A stretch of DNA of 64,000 bases, taken from Puccinellia tenuiflora (Eukaryota; Streptophyta; Magnoliopsida; Poales; Poaceae). Positions 1 through 12,554 of the stretch are shown in pieces. The notes below the pieces were generated by a model that had not been told where the DNA came from, ran no database searches, and worked only from the letters and a program-made list of their open reading frames with translations. The stretch lies in NCBI GenBank assembly GCA_012064385.1, contig QRDG01000137.1:1451929-1515928 (forward strand). The letters are read 5' to 3'. Positions within the stretch are counted from its first letter, which is position 1, and each line of letters begins with the position of its first letter. The position numbers and the translations under genes are program-made.

Positions 1-137
1 CTGTTCTTCCTCCGCCTTTTGGCATGTCTGTTAGTTAGCCAAATCTCTCCAACGAGGAAGATGTGTGTTGCCAAGTTTCTCTCATCCTCTTCCTACTCCA
101 GAATCTCGGGACGAGATTCCTGTAAGGGGGGTAGAAT
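1..137 (+). mobile_element. 3' end of internal region of a Ty3/gypsy element, with polypurine tract
   Basis: This is the last part of a gypsy internal region. The stretch around 103-121 (AATCTCGGGACGAGATTC) is typical of the sequence just past gypsy pol in grasses. A polypurine tract, TAAGGGGGGTAG (123-134), lies immediately before the LTR start at 138. The coding part lies outside the window, and no intact pol frame can be read here. Confidence 0.75.
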
Positions 138-3100
138 TGTAACAGCCCAGATTTGGTACCCTAAATATGGGCCAAATTTTCACTTTTCGCTTTGTATTGC
201 ATCATGGCATAATTATTTAAAATTGCTAATATGGAAATAAAACAACACCTATAAATGAAACAAAGGAAGCAAAACCCTTCCTCACAATTTCCAAACTAAT
301 GCATTTGCCAAAATGGCCAAACCAAATGCAAAGCTCAAGTTGGCCAAATACTTTATTATTGAACTTACAAATTGTTTAGGAAGTTCTCAATTGCTTCTTA
401 TCCCCAATTCTCAATTCCCAAGTTTTGTCAAATAGATAAATTATGAGAATTTAACTTGGCTTAATTCCATTCCTATTTTGGAACCAAGTTAAACCTTCCA
501 AAAATTCAAACTAAAATCATGGGGAGCTTCAATATTATTGTGAGAGCCTCCATGAATATTTTCATTATTTTGGAAAGGGTTATTTGCTCCAATTAAATGC
601 TTTTTTGCAATTTATCAAAAATGGCCATATTTAACTCTATGAACAAATGTTGCTCAAAACTTAAAATTTGGCCACACCAAATTTTGTGGAGTTAATACAT
701 GTTATGGAGAGGCTACATAAATATTTTCATAATTTCTAAAAATGTTTAAGTGGCTCAATAAAATACCTAAAATCCTACTGGTTTTAAAGAAACAGAAAAA
801 GAAAAGGAAAAATGTTTAAAAACCTGACAGTGGCCCCCACTGCCAGCTCTCTCTCTCCTCCCTCTTCCTCTGTGGCGCTAGTGCCGCCCGTGCCATGCCG
901 TCGCCGTGTCGACTCCCCTACTGCCTCCCCCGCACCCTGGCCCCCTTGGTGGACAAGTGAAGACGCCGTGCTGCCTCGCGATCCTTCTCCTCTCTCCTCC
1001 CCTGCGCTCTACTCCCTCCGAACCCTAACCCTAGAAATCGCTCCCTGTCCGTCATGGCCGCCGCCGCCCCCCTTCAAATCGCCGGCGTTTGAGGCCTCCC
1101 CGAGCCAGGCGGAGCCCACCACCGTCACAGCCGTGTCCCCTTCTCCTCCTCCGCTCGAGGAATCGAGGAGGGAAGCCGCCAATCGCTGCCTCCGTCCTCG
1201 TCCCTCCCGCGTCGGCCGCCGCGCGTCCGAGCACCGCCGCCGAGCCGTCCGGCCTCCTCGTTCCTCGCCGACCTGACCGGCTTGCTCCTGGTGAGCTCCT
1301 CGACCGGATGCACCCCTCCTCCCTCTTCTTCCCCCTCTGTGCCATGCCCTCACCGTGCACCGCCGCCCGCCGCCGCAACCATGGACGCCGGCCATGCTCC
1401 GGTGACCAAATGGTCCAACCCGCCGCCCCCCCTTGCTCCTCTCCACCCCCTCTAGTTAGTAGAGCAAGCACCCGCGTCCATTTTCGCACGGAATCGACGA
1501 TTTGGTGTTCGACATCCCGCTGCCCTCCTGCTGACATCACGCCGGCGTCACCGCGCCGAGACCCCGGCCTGACCGAGGCTTGGGCCGGCCTGAGGCCGGA
1601 GCCTTCGGGCTGGTGCCCGGCCGGTTGCCCAGCCTGGGCCGGCTCTGGGCCGGACCACTCGGGTCCCTGCCCGGCCTATTTTCCGGCCTGGCCGGCTCGA
1701 GGCCGGCCTGCCAGGGAAAGTTTTTCCCTTTTTGAATTTTTAATGTGAAATGAAAACTTGAATATCTTTTCAAATAATGTTCCAAAAATTGCAAATTAAA
1801 TATGAAATTGCTCAGAAAAACTTTTCCTATCTTTTGGTAACATTGTCTTGCACTTTTGAATAAATAATTTTACTGTTATTTAAGAATTCCTAAAATGGGT
1901 TAAATAATCCCAAATTTGGGAAATTCATACCTTATTAAAGAATTGTCCAAAAATTATGAATTAAATATCAAAGTGATCAACATGTTAAATACTATCAAAC
2001 CATGCACTTATTACATCATTATCACAAATCTTTATTTGGTGTTATTCATAATTTGTTTAAATGAATTAAACTCTTTTATTTATTTAAATTGCTATTTATT
2101 CGTCGGTGCCCCAAAAATTACAAATAAAGTACCAAATTGATCGCAATGACGAACCCTATCCTTTCATGTCATGTTCATGCATAGTTGAGCCACCTCTCTA
2201 ATAATTGGATAATTTATAAGGAATGTGGCCATTAAGATAAATATGGGGTTGTATCCAAATAATTGCACTACTTATTTGGCTCCCTATTTAATGTTGCTAG
2301 TTAAATTATAATGATATCCTTGCATCAACTTGACATGTCATCATGTGATTGAGCATTGCATCTTGTGTTCGTGTGATTTATGTGTGCTTTGTATTTCTTT
2401 TGGGTATCGATAGATTCCGGAGTCGAGGGTTCCCTCTCCTACCCCGACGAGCAGTACTTCACGACAGGGCAGCAAGGCAAGAGATAACCTAACCTTCTTG
2501 GCATATAGCATCCTATGTTTTGATCAAATTATTTTATCCACCATAATATTGCATGCGGTTCAAAGGTCTCTTTTGGTAAACATAGAATCCTATGAATGCA
2601 TGTTTCTTCCCCAAGCCAATCGCATGTATCCCTACCTATGAACCCTAGTGTTTATTGTGTTGGCCGGATACAAATTTTAATTATTGGTTATATGCTTAGC
2701 CCTGCTTAGCAATGCTTAGTTGAGATAGATGCTTTATGTCCGTATTAATTCCATAATTGTTGATATTGATGGAATGATTCGGTCATGGTGGATAATGGAG
2801 ATGCTTAATTAAAATGCTAAGAAGGCTTGGATGAGTTGCCCTCGGGGAGGGTGGTTTTCCTCATTCTTGCCGCCTAGGATGAGAGTGCTTTTAGCTAGAA
2901 CCAAGAACCGAGCGTGCTGCCATTGGTGGGTGTATGGGCGCCTTACTGACCGAATAATTTGTGAGGGCGTATCCAAGGGTCCTCTAGTTTGCTATTTCCA
3001 TTTGCCGTGTGTGTGAGCGGAAAAAGGATGATGAGGATGGTGGTGTTAGGATGTGGCGATGGGGCAGGGGCTGAGGCTGGGTAAACTTGTCCTGTGGCCA

Positions 3101-4035
3101 CAGATGACTCTTGGATAGTCTCATGCATTGTAAAGGTCTAACCGCGCCCGCTTGCCGGCCTTCCCCGGAAGAGGGCCAACTAGGTGAGCCGGATGGTACC
3201 AATGGGTAAAATAGTACTCCCCTGCAGGGTAAATCTTTTCGAAAAGCCGTGTCCACGGTTATGGACGAACTCTTGGGAAAGGCGCATTAGCTCATAGATA
3301 ACGTTAACCTAATTGATATGGCAGCTAAAGGTTGCATAATCAACGTGTGATAAAGGTTCACTTCCTCGAGGGTGATTTCGAGGGGGTGCCTTGGTGGAGA
3401 TGAGTGTGATTGGTGACAAAAGGGTTCGATGAGAACCTATGATGACAAATGTTACTCTCTTATCCCTTTTATAAAAATACTCTGAGTAGACGAATGCCAA
3501 GTGTCTTTATGTTTCGGTTTATGAAAGTTAGCTTTATGCAAAAGAACTACATTAATACAGCTTTAGAGCCTCCGTCAGTCATTGGGCCTATATCGCCCTA
3601 CTAAACTTGCGAGTACATCGTACTCAGTCTCTCTTTGCTGCCTCTATGATTTTGTATTTCAGAGGAGGACGACACCGAGCAGCTAGGTGGGTTCTTCGTT
3701 GACGTCGACTACTAGTCTGGGGTTCCCAGGTGGCAGCTTGGGACCGTGGAACAAGCTGGCTTGGGTGATGATTATCTGTAGGCCTCTTAGGCCATAATTT
3801 GCTTCTTGTTGTATTAGACAACGCTACTTCGCTTCCGCTTGTTGAATTGTTGGATCTGTGATCCTTTTGCTTGTAATATTTGTATTCTTCTCGTTATATG
3901 AGTTGCTATACTTTTGTGTCATAGAGTCATGCTTTGTGCCAGTTCTGTTCCACAAGTCCCGATCTTTGTCTTATGCATTGATGGTTGTGTTGAATTCATA
4001 GCCTCCCTGTATAATTCCGGGGTCGGGGCGTTACA
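138..4035 (+). mobile_element. 3' LTR of a plus-strand Ty3/gypsy element (about 3.9 kb)
   Basis: The LTR starts TGTAACAGCCCAGATTTGG right after a polypurine tract and ends GGGGCGTTACA, so it has extended TG..CA terminal inverted repeats. It is AT-rich apart from a GC-rich block at about 830-1720, which produces long spurious ORFs on both strands. The next five bases are ATCGC (4036-4040), the expected target duplication, but its left partner is outside the window. Length and layout match the minus-strand LTR at 4036-7522, so the two belong to the same broad group. I do not assign a named family. Confidence 0.75.
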
Positions 4036-7000
4036 ATCGCGAGATCCATAAATAAAATATTCTTTACAAATTGCATAGCCAAAGGCTAGCTTCAATGCAA
4101 AGTTTGGCAGCGGAAACATAAGTAGCACAGAGAGCTTCATCATCTTCATGTGCCACTGGCATACATGTTGGTTGCAAGCTCGAAAGGTAGACGTCCTCAC
4201 GCGTCATCGTAATAACCTGCAACATTAACGTTGCAGCCCAGGGAATTTGGGTCAATACCTTGTGACAGGCCGGCAAGTGATACTTTGGTGGAATATAAAA
4301 TGGCAAGTCTAAATCTATATGCATATCTGGCTGGTGGAGTTGAAAGGCTCTTGCGCAAAGAAAATTTTATCCTATACTTTCATAAATTATTTCTTTCTTT
4401 CCAAAAACTTATGAGACAAATCCTGGTGTATAATCCAGTGCCAACAATGAGGCAATTCCTGGTACGTATCCAGTGCCACAATTGAGGCAATTCCTGGCTT
4501 ATATCCAGTGTCCCTTCTACCCTTGTTCACCCATCAAAATTTTATTTATGAAATTGGAATGAGGAGATTTTCCATCGACATCCTTGTCCAGCTGCTCAGA
4601 ATTGTCCGTAACCGGGGACACGGCTATGATCATAGTTTTACACTCTCGAGAGGTTGTGCACTTTCACCACAAGACTTCATCAACCCATTCTGACCTTGAC
4701 CTTCTTGAAGTGAAAAGGAAAGGTGAAGATGAAGACGAGACCTTTGGGAAATGTTCCCCGGTTCCTCTGGGCAGACCCATACAAGATAACATCCGCTGAG
4801 AACTGCCGGAATCGGGGCCTATAACTTACTTAGTCAAGGCAGAGCCATAATACCAAGTGGCTGCACTGGAAGCAATCTAAACTTAGAGTGACTTAAATCT
4901 CTTTGTTCCTGGGTGGCCGTTCACAAGTGCACGTACTCAGGTATAACCATGGAAATGGCCCTGAGCAGCCACTCAACTTTGACCACCAATAGAGCAAAAC
5001 CAATTGCCACCCAGGTAGTTCATTAACTTAGTAGAATTTTTATCCTTTCTTACTACAATAAAACATTTCAGCATAGCAATTCTAAAATCTACCAAGTTAA
5101 TGGGTTCCTAGACCAATAGGAAAAGGTGGTATACTAAACAGGTCTGCATAGCAATATAGTAGTACACCTATCATGCATACTACTAAAATAGTCTATCATG
5201 CAAATATAATAAAATAGTAGGTCTTTCATGAAAGGGTGTATGCACTTGCCTTTAGGAACTTATCGTTGCTCACACACTCTTTTTCAACGTAGCTCATAGC
5301 TCTCCGTTCAATCTATACAATACAAACATATGGCAATAAGCAACAATACAACAATCCAAGGAAACAAACATAACAACAAACATGGATAGAAACAAACATA
5401 TCTAGGTTGGTGGTCTAAGTTCAATACATGATCCCATATGCAAAAAGAATCAATGCATTAGGTTTGGGGTTTGCCATTTGGGTCAGGGGTTGGTCTGAAA
5501 TCAAATTTGAACATTTCAAACTTGAATAGGTTTAAGGGTTGTTTCAAAGGTTGTAGGGATTGGTCTTGATCAAAGTGATCACACAAGGGAGTTGGTCAAC
5601 AGAGTTTTAAAACAGTTTGAAACTATGGTTTGCAGAACATTAACATTTAAATGGCCTTTGGCACACTTTCAATGTTTATGTTTCAAAAGGGTAACTAGGC
5701 ATGGTTTTGGTCTCCCTGGACAGAGACAACTATTTGGGGTATTTTTCTAAAAGAAAACAAGTTAAACAGATTTATAGAATTTAAACTATAAAGAAATACT
5801 CAAATAGAGCCTCTGATTTTTTTAAATCAAAATAATGCTAAAAAAATATATTTTATAACAGAGGAAATATATTGCACCTAAATCAAGGTTTCTAAAACTA
5901 TTTTTCTTGCAAATTTTGGAAATAAAGAAATAAAGTTATGTTAAAATTACTCAAATAACACATTTGAAATTTGAATAATTTAAACTAACTCAAAACAGAA
6001 AACTAAAATGTCAGAAAGATTCTACAAGTCCAGAGCTTTTCAAAAATATAAAGTTTGCTAAATTTGGCCAAAGGGTTTAAAAGTTATGATGGTTTCAAGT
6101 TCTAGGGTCTTTTCTGCAAAAAGCCATTTAAAACAATTCCGGGAAAAATTCCCAGAAAAGGGCTGGCCACGCGGCGGGCTGTGATTGGTCGGGCTCGGCT
6201 TGAGCCGGGCTTGAGCCGCGGCTACGGCTCGACTTAGCCATACCGGTTCGGTCGGCTCGATCTAATCTGCGCCGTTGGAATCAGATCGGGCGGTCCTGGA
6301 GCTAGGGTTTACCCCGGCGGCGCGGTGGTCGTCGGAGGACAGGACGGATGGTGGCTGGCGGTTCGGTCGCGGACGTCCTCGACGCTCCGGTGGTTCTCCG
6401 GACTCCGGGAGGGGGCGACGCGGTGCAGGAGGACACGGCGAGGGGAATGGTGTGCACGGCGAGCTCGATTGCGTCCTCGCGCGGCGGATGGAGGCGACCA
6501 GAGGTGCGGCGGCGGACGGCGAGCTTCGGCGTGGACGCACACGACGATTGGCTGCACCAAAAAAAATCGATCGGGGGTCAGCGGACGCACGAGGGAGAGG
6601 GGAGAAAAGGGGACCAAGATTTGGTGTCTCTGGCTCACCGTGACGGCCAGAATCAAAGGAAACACGACGGCGGTTATACAAACTCCGGCGAGGAAAATTG
6701 CCGGCCTGGAGGCACCAATCGGGAGGGGAAGAGAGGGGAAAGGAAGAGGAGACCGTGGGCTTTAAGGGGGAGGGATCGGGGAGGCCAAGGGTAGCTTCAA
6801 ACGCGAGCAATCAAGGTGGGAGAGGATCGGAAGAAACGGCCGTGGAGGAGCTTTGAAGGCGATGACGTCAGCATGACGTCATCAAATTTCTTTTTATTCA
6901 TTTTTCTGTTTTCTCTTATAATTTTTGATTTAGGCCTCCAAATCAAGTCAAATAAATTTGTAGAATTTTGTAAAATTCCAAATATTCAAAATAGACATTT

Positions 7001-7522
7001 AGGGACTATTTTTTGTCAAAACAAAATTACCAAAATACCATTTTGGTCAAATTTGCCTTGTATGGCAAATTGGGGATTTTCCAAATTAGGGTTTGTAAAT
7101 ATCTCAAAATATTTAAATAAAAACCAAAGAAATACGGTGAGTAATATCATTCAAAATGATAACTCATTTTCATATTTAAATATAGTTTAAGATAAAATAT
7201 TTTTATAAAACAAAGCTTGGAAAACTATTTAAATATTTCCACAAATGAAATAGGGTTTATAATATCCCCATATTATTTATTTTAAAACAATAAACCAAAG
7301 GGGGAAATACTATTTGGAAACTCCATTTTAAATATTTTATTTCCAAGACATTAAAATTGAGATAGGAAGATAAAGGAATATTTAATTTAAAATATAACTT
7401 TGAAGATGTCAAAACAATCTTCTATAAAAGCTTTTCTTGATTTTTGGAGACTTTATTTAATTATTAATAAAAGTTTTAAATTTTTGTGATTTTTAAAACA
7501 TTCCAAAATTTGGGATGTTACA
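4036..7522 (-). mobile_element. Ty3/gypsy LTR on the minus strand, 3' end cut off by another insertion
   Basis: Read on the minus strand, it starts TGTAACATCCCAAATTTTGG at 7522. This closely resembles the start of the LTR at 138. It shows the same plan: AT-rich, a GC-rich block (6860-6150), then AT-rich. Near 4610-4640 its minus strand carries a motif, CCGTGTCCCCGGTTACGGAC, that recurs in slightly different form near 3250 of the plus LTR. It stops abruptly at 4036, where the plus element was inserted, about 190 bp short of the expected LTR end. On the other side it abuts gypsy gag coding sequence at 7523. No polypurine tract or primer-binding site is visible beside it, so it may be a solo LTR. 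Confidence 0.65.
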
Positions 7523-8369
7523 GAGACGAGCCGCTCCGGTCGTACATCCAGCGATGGACCCTGCTCCGCAACACCATGGAAGCCAGCTCGAAGACCGAGT
7601 GATGGATGCCTTCATGCACGGCGTCTACCGAGGTGACCTCCGCGAGGAATTTGTTAGGCTCCGGCCGAGAAACATGATTGAGCTCATGAAGATAGCCAAC
7701 CAGTGCGCAGACGGAGAGGACTCAGTCCGTGATACTTCACGTTACTCCCCAAGAGACGAGGCCGGACCAAGCAACTGGCGGGAAGGACGCCAGAAGAAGA
7801 AGCCGCGTTACCACGGCAATGACTCAATAGAGTTAGTAGCGGCGGGATTCGAAACCCCCCGCGAGGATGAAGCATGCGACAGCAGTCGCCAGTACAGTCA
7901 AAGGCAGTACAGTCGAAGCGGCGACGACCAGAGTCGCCAATACAGCCAAGGGCAATTCAACCGAAGCGGTGGCAGCACTTACCGTGGCGACGGGAGCCGC
8001 AAACGAGAGTGGCAGAGGCGCACGCTGACTCCGGAGGAAGAGCTGGAGCAACCCTGCAAGCACCATATGTTCAGAAACCCGGAAACGGGCAAGTGGGGAT
8101 CCCGCCACCTGTTGAAGGACTGCAAAAAGGCACGCAGGATATACCAGGCAATGCAGAAGATAGTCGCTCAACAAGCCATGCAGTTGGCTCTCCAGGCAGC
8201 ACCCGTAGCGCAGCCAGTCGCGCAGCTGGCTCTCCAAGCAGCACCCGCACCCACACCTGTAGTCGCTAATCCAGCACAGGCAGCGGGAGCTTTCTATCAA
8301 CAGCAGCAGCCGCAGCAAGAGGCCCCTGACGCATATCCAGCGGCACGCGGACAGCTCAACATGATATAG
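7523..8369 (+). pseudogene. gag of the Tat element (truncated, frameshifted)
   Basis: This is the structural (capsid) protein of the retroelement. The readable frame gives VMDAFMHGVYRGDLREEFV and IANQCADGEDSV, both typical of the Retrotrans_gag domain. A basic, Gln- and Arg-rich linker with SRQYS repeats follows, then a degenerate zinc knuckle (CKHHMF...HLLKDC). The first part, EPLRSYIQRWTLLRNTMEAS (7527-7586), lies in another frame, so there is a frameshift near 7590. The frame ends at TAG 8367-8369 after QLNMI, and sequence of the same frame continues past it into protease, so the TAG is probably a mutated CAG. The N-terminus is missing because of the LTR insertion at 7522. Confidence 0.8.
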
Positions 8370-9152
8370 AAGGGGCGCCCTTCAAACAGGACCCAGAAGA
8401 TCATCACCCGCCAAGTCTACCAGGCTGTCACCTGTCCACCTGCAGTACCCGAATACCTGAGAGGGTCAGAGACACCGATCACATTCTCCAGAGCAGATCA
8501 TCCGCCTGCGGTACCACGACCCGGGCACGCCGCTCTGGTAGTCGAAGCTCTGATCGGGGATTACACCTTGAAAAAGGTGTTCATGGACGGAGGCAGCGGC
8601 ATCAACATTATCTTCGCCGACACCCTCAGAAGGATGAACAGGCCAAGAACAAACTTGACGCCATCAGAGACCACCTTCCATGGCATAGTACCAGGGCAAG
8701 CAGTCACGCCCATGGGAACAATCACACTCGACGTCATCTTTGGCACACCCGACAACTTCCAGAGGGAGGCGATCGACTTCGAGGTAGTCGACTGGAAGTC
8801 GCAGTACCATGCGATACTCGGGCGCCCAACCTTTGCCAGATTCATGGCGATACCTCACTACACCTACCTTATGCTCAAGATGCCTGGACCCAAGGGCGTC
8901 ATCACGATGCACGGCGACTTCGACCGCTCCAACAGCTGCGGTCGCGAATTCAGCAAGATCTCTGAGTTCTTCGGAATGGAGGAGCACCTTGCGATGATGG
9001 CAGTCGACAACGACAAAACCATCTTCCCGCCACGCAAGAAGCCAGCCAAGGACTCCGCCTTCAACACGACCGACGACACAAGAACCCATCAAGTCCACCC
9101 GACGGACACCAGTAAGATAGTCAAGGTGTCGTCGAGCCTGCCTATCGCATAG
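8370..9152 (+). pseudogene. Aspartic protease region of the Tat polyprotein
   Basis: It continues the gag frame after the TAG. The retropepsin active-site motif reads FMDGGSGINII (around 8580-8612), where active relatives usually have DGGSS. Downstream VVDWKSQYHAILGRPTFARF (around 8785-8845) is the conserved end of the protease domain (usually AILGRPTLAKF). The frame is stopped by TAG at 9150-9152, but RT coding resumes in the same frame, so this is one polyprotein with point nonsense mutations. Confidence 0.8.
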
Positions 9153-10448
9153 GAAGGCGCGCTCATCGAGTTTCTACGTGAGAACTGGGAGATCTTCGCC
9201 TGGCAACCTTCTGACATGCCAGGCATACCCAGGGAACTCGCCGAGCACTCCTTACGCGTCCACAAGGACGCCAGACCCGTCAAGCAGACCATGCGACGCT
9301 TTTCGGGTCCCAAACAAGACGCCATCAGCAAGGAGATCGACCGGCTGCTCCACGCCAGATTCATCCGAGAGATCAAGGACTCGGACTGGGTAGCGAACCC
9401 GGTCCTGGTGGAGAAGAAGAAGACGAAGAAACTCCGCATGTGCGTCGACTTCACCGCCATTAACAAGTGCTGCCCCAAGGACCACTTCCCGCTTCCGCGG
9501 ATAGACCAGATCATCGACTCGACTGCAGGCTGCGCGCGCCTATCCTTCCTAGACGCCTACTCCGGGTACCAGCAGATCAGGATGAAAATCGAAGATGAAG
9601 AGAAAACTGCATTTATCACACCCCATGGTGTGTTCTGCTACCAAATGATGCCCTTCGGGTTGAATAACGCTGGAGCCACATACCAGCGCACGATGCAAGC
9701 CTGCCTGAAGGAGCTAATAGGACAGATCGTCCAAGTCTACGGCGACGACATAGTCGTCACCACTCGAACGGAGGACAGTCTAATTGCTGACCTCCGCAAA
9801 GTCTTCGCCGCACTCAACGAGTATCAGATCAAGCTGAACCCGGACAAGTGTGTTTTCGGCGTGCCAGCCGGAGAACTGCTCGGGTACCTCTTCTCTGCAA
9901 GAGGAATTGAAGCCAACCCTGAGAAAGTGCAAAACATACTCGCAATGCCAGCACCAACCAAGCTTCATGAAGTGCAACGCCTAACCGGCCGAGTCGCAGC
10001 TCTCAGCCGGTTCATTAGTAAGTTGGGAGAAAAGGCCCTGCCTTTCTACCAACTGATGAAAAAGACGGATAAATTCGAGTGGACAGAGGAAGCGCAAGAC
10101 GCGTTCGACAAGCTCAAGAAAACTCTCACGACTCCTCCAGTACTGGTGGCGCCACTGGAGAACGAGCCGCTGTACCTCTATGTGTCAGCCACGAACAGAG
10201 TGGTCAGCACGGTACTCATAGTCGAACGAGAAGAAGAAGGGCACAGTCACCCTGTTCAGCGGCCCGTCTACTTCCTCAGCGAGGTGCTAACCTTGTCCAA
10301 GCAGCAGTACCCGCACTACCAGAAGCTAGCCTACGGAGTCTTCATGACATCAAGGAAGGTCGTCCACTACTTCTCCGAGCACTCCATCACGGTGGTAAGC
10401 TCCTCCGGGCTCTCCGACATCCTCACCAACCAAGCCGCGACAGGATGA
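9153..10448 (+). pseudogene. Reverse transcriptase and first RNase H of the Tat polyprotein
   Basis: RT copies the element RNA into DNA. Visible landmarks are MPGIPRELAEH (start of the RT region), KKKTKKLRMCVDFTAINKCC, FLDAYSGYQQI, FITPHGVFCYQMMPFGLNNA and the catalytic box VYGDDIVV. Most gypsy elements have YIDD or YVDD, so YGDD is a small oddity. The first RNase H follows with ALPFYQLMKKTDKFEW and RPVYFLSEVLTLSKQQYPHY. A single TGA at 10446-10448 breaks the frame, and the sequence continues in frame from 10449. TGA is one transition from CGA, matching the usual GR at this site. Confidence 0.85.
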
Positions 10449-11108
10449 GTCGCCAAGTGGGTTGTTGAGTTGGGACCCTGGGGGCTGAAGTATGCGCACC
10501 CGAAGGCAATCAAGGCCCAAGTTCTTCCAGAATTCACCACAGAGTGGATAGAAGCCCAGCTGCCAGACATACCCAACTTGTCCAACGCATGCACAATGTA
10601 CTTCGACGGGTCCAAGAAGTTCAGATCAGCAGGGGCGGGAGTCGTCCTCATCTCACCCAAAGGCGACAAACTGAAGTACGTACTGCAGATGAACTTCCCA
10701 ACACCCTCCAACAACGAGGCAGAGTACGAAGCCCTAATCCACGGCATGCGGATGGCCAAAAACTGCGGCGCCACTCACCTCATGATCTACGGAGACTCCT
10801 ACCTTGTCGTGCAGCAAACCATGAAGCAATGTGATGCCATCGCCGACAACATGATAGCCTATAGGGACCTATACAACCAGTTGGAAGGCACCTTCGACGG
10901 CTACGAGCTGCGGCACATCGGCCGCGAGAGCAACGAGGAAGCCGACACCCTCGCTAACCTAGGCTCAGACAAAGCACCGGTGCCGCCCAGAGTCTTCCTC
11001 GAGTGCATCACGCAATGCTCCATCAAGCTCCGGCTGCGCCGGGATCCTCTACACCGACAACGAGCACCACCAACCCGCCCAGCATGGAGAAAGAACCCAT
11101 GGAGGTAA
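10449..11108 (+). pseudogene. Second (archaeal-type) RNase H domain of the Tat polyprotein
   Basis: The domain shows the acidic catalytic set of the RVT_3 type: MYFDGSKKFRSAGAGVVLIS, NNEAEYEALIHGMRMAK, LMIYGDSYLVVQQ and ESNEEADTLANLGS. This extra RNase H between the RT-RNase H and integrase marks the Tat lineage among plant gypsy elements. The frame drifts into junk after about 11020 because of a frameshift. Integrase coding continues two bases out of phase from about 11010. Confidence 0.85.
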
Positions 11109-12369
11109 TGCTGGTCGAACCCACATGGACAAGCCCATACCTGGCCTACATACTACATCAGAAGGTGCCAACGAACCCAGTCGAAGCCAAGCGCGTCATC
11201 CGCCGCTCCAAGGGCTTCACCGTCATCAACAGGGAACTCTACAAGCGAAGCATCTCAGGAGTCCTCCAAAGGTGCATCGACCCAGTCGACGGTCAAGCCA
11301 TCTTACTCGAGATCCACACCGGCATCTGTGGACACCACGCCAGCAGTCGAGCCTTGGTGGCCAAAGCCCTACGAGCAGGGTTCTACTGGCCCACCGCAAT
11401 GCAAGACGCAGAAGAATTCGTGAGGAAATGCATCGGCTGCCAGGAGTTCGCCAACAAGCCGCACGCACCGGCATCAGCACTGAAGACCATACCACTCGCA
11501 TGGCCCTTCGCTCAATGGGGGCTCGACATGGTGGGTCCATTCAAGAAGTCTTCTCCGGGCGGACAAACTCATATCCTGGTGGCAGTCGACAAGTTCACGA
11601 AGTGGATCGAAGCCGTGCCCATCACAAGTTCGACTGCCTCCTCGGCAGTTAACTTCATCAGGTCGATCATCTTCAGGTTCGGTGTGCCACACAGCATCAT
11701 CATCGACAACGGCTCGAACTTCACAGCCGAAGAATTCAAGGACTTCTGCTCTGACCAAGGCATCAAGCTCAACTACGCATCTGTCTTGCACCCGCAGTCC
11801 AACGGACAAGTCGAGAAAGCCAATGGCCTAGTCTGCAAGGGCATAAAGAAGCGCCTGCGAGTACCGTTGAGGCGCGCCGCAGGCGCCTGGGTCGAAGAGC
11901 TGCCACCTGTGTTGTGGAGTCTGCGCACCCCTGCAAGGGCATAAACAGATCAACCCAGTACACGCCATTCTTCATGGTGTACGGCGCTGAAGCAGTCCTG
12001 CCGTGCGACATCAAGTTCGACGCCCCCCGAGTGGTGGCCTACGATGAGTCTGATGCAGAAGAAGCACTCGAAGATGACATGGACACCCTGGACGAAGCAC
12101 GCGACATCGCCCTTACCCGCACAGCCGTGTATCAGCAAGACCTACGCAACTATCACGGGCGTCGACTGCGGCCCAGAGCGTTCGTGCCTGGTGATCTTGT
12201 CCTCCGTCTCAAACAGAAGAAGGTGCACAAACTTGCCTCCCCGTGGGAGGGTCCATACATCGTGACAGAGGCAATCAGCGGCGGAGCTTACCGCCTGAAG
12301 GACTCGAAGACGGGGACAGTCTGCAACAACCCGTGGAACGTTGCGCAACTACGCCGCTTCTACGCCTGA
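11003..12369 (+). pseudogene. Integrase and C-terminal domain of the Tat polyprotein (one frameshift)
   Basis: Integrase inserts the element DNA into the genome. The zinc-binding HHCC region is HTGICGHHASSRALV followed by FVRKCIGCQ. The catalytic core shows the D,D(35)E residues in WGLDMVGPF, IIIDNGSNF and NGQVEKANGL. A frameshift near 11925-11945 separates LWSLRTP from the following NRSTQYTPFFMVYGAEAVLP. The C-terminal part (11941-12369) has PGDLVLRLKQKKVHKLASPW and ends PWNVAQLRRFYA with a stop at 12367-12369, the usual end of this polyprotein. Confidence 0.85.
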
Positions 12370-12554
12370 TCGAACCCAATTTGTAACAGTACAATGTCAA
12401 GAAGCGGCAGGTTTCAGACGCACTCTTTCCCTCGCCAGGGTACCCGAGGGGACTAGAAGGGTTTTAATGAGGCGGCCTGCTCGCAAAAGTCAATAAAGTG
12501 ATTTGAGGAACAAGCCCTCCCCTTTACTTTTATCAGCAAGCAACATAAACCTAG

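Noticed and set aside
812..1794. Long overlapping ORFs on both strands, Pro/Arg/Ser-rich
   Set aside because: They lie in the GC-rich block of a gypsy LTR. Several frames are open at once and no domain is visible.
6262..6810. Overlapping ORFs of 118-182 aa on both strands
   Set aside because: Same situation in the minus-strand LTR: GC-rich LTR block, no protein motif.
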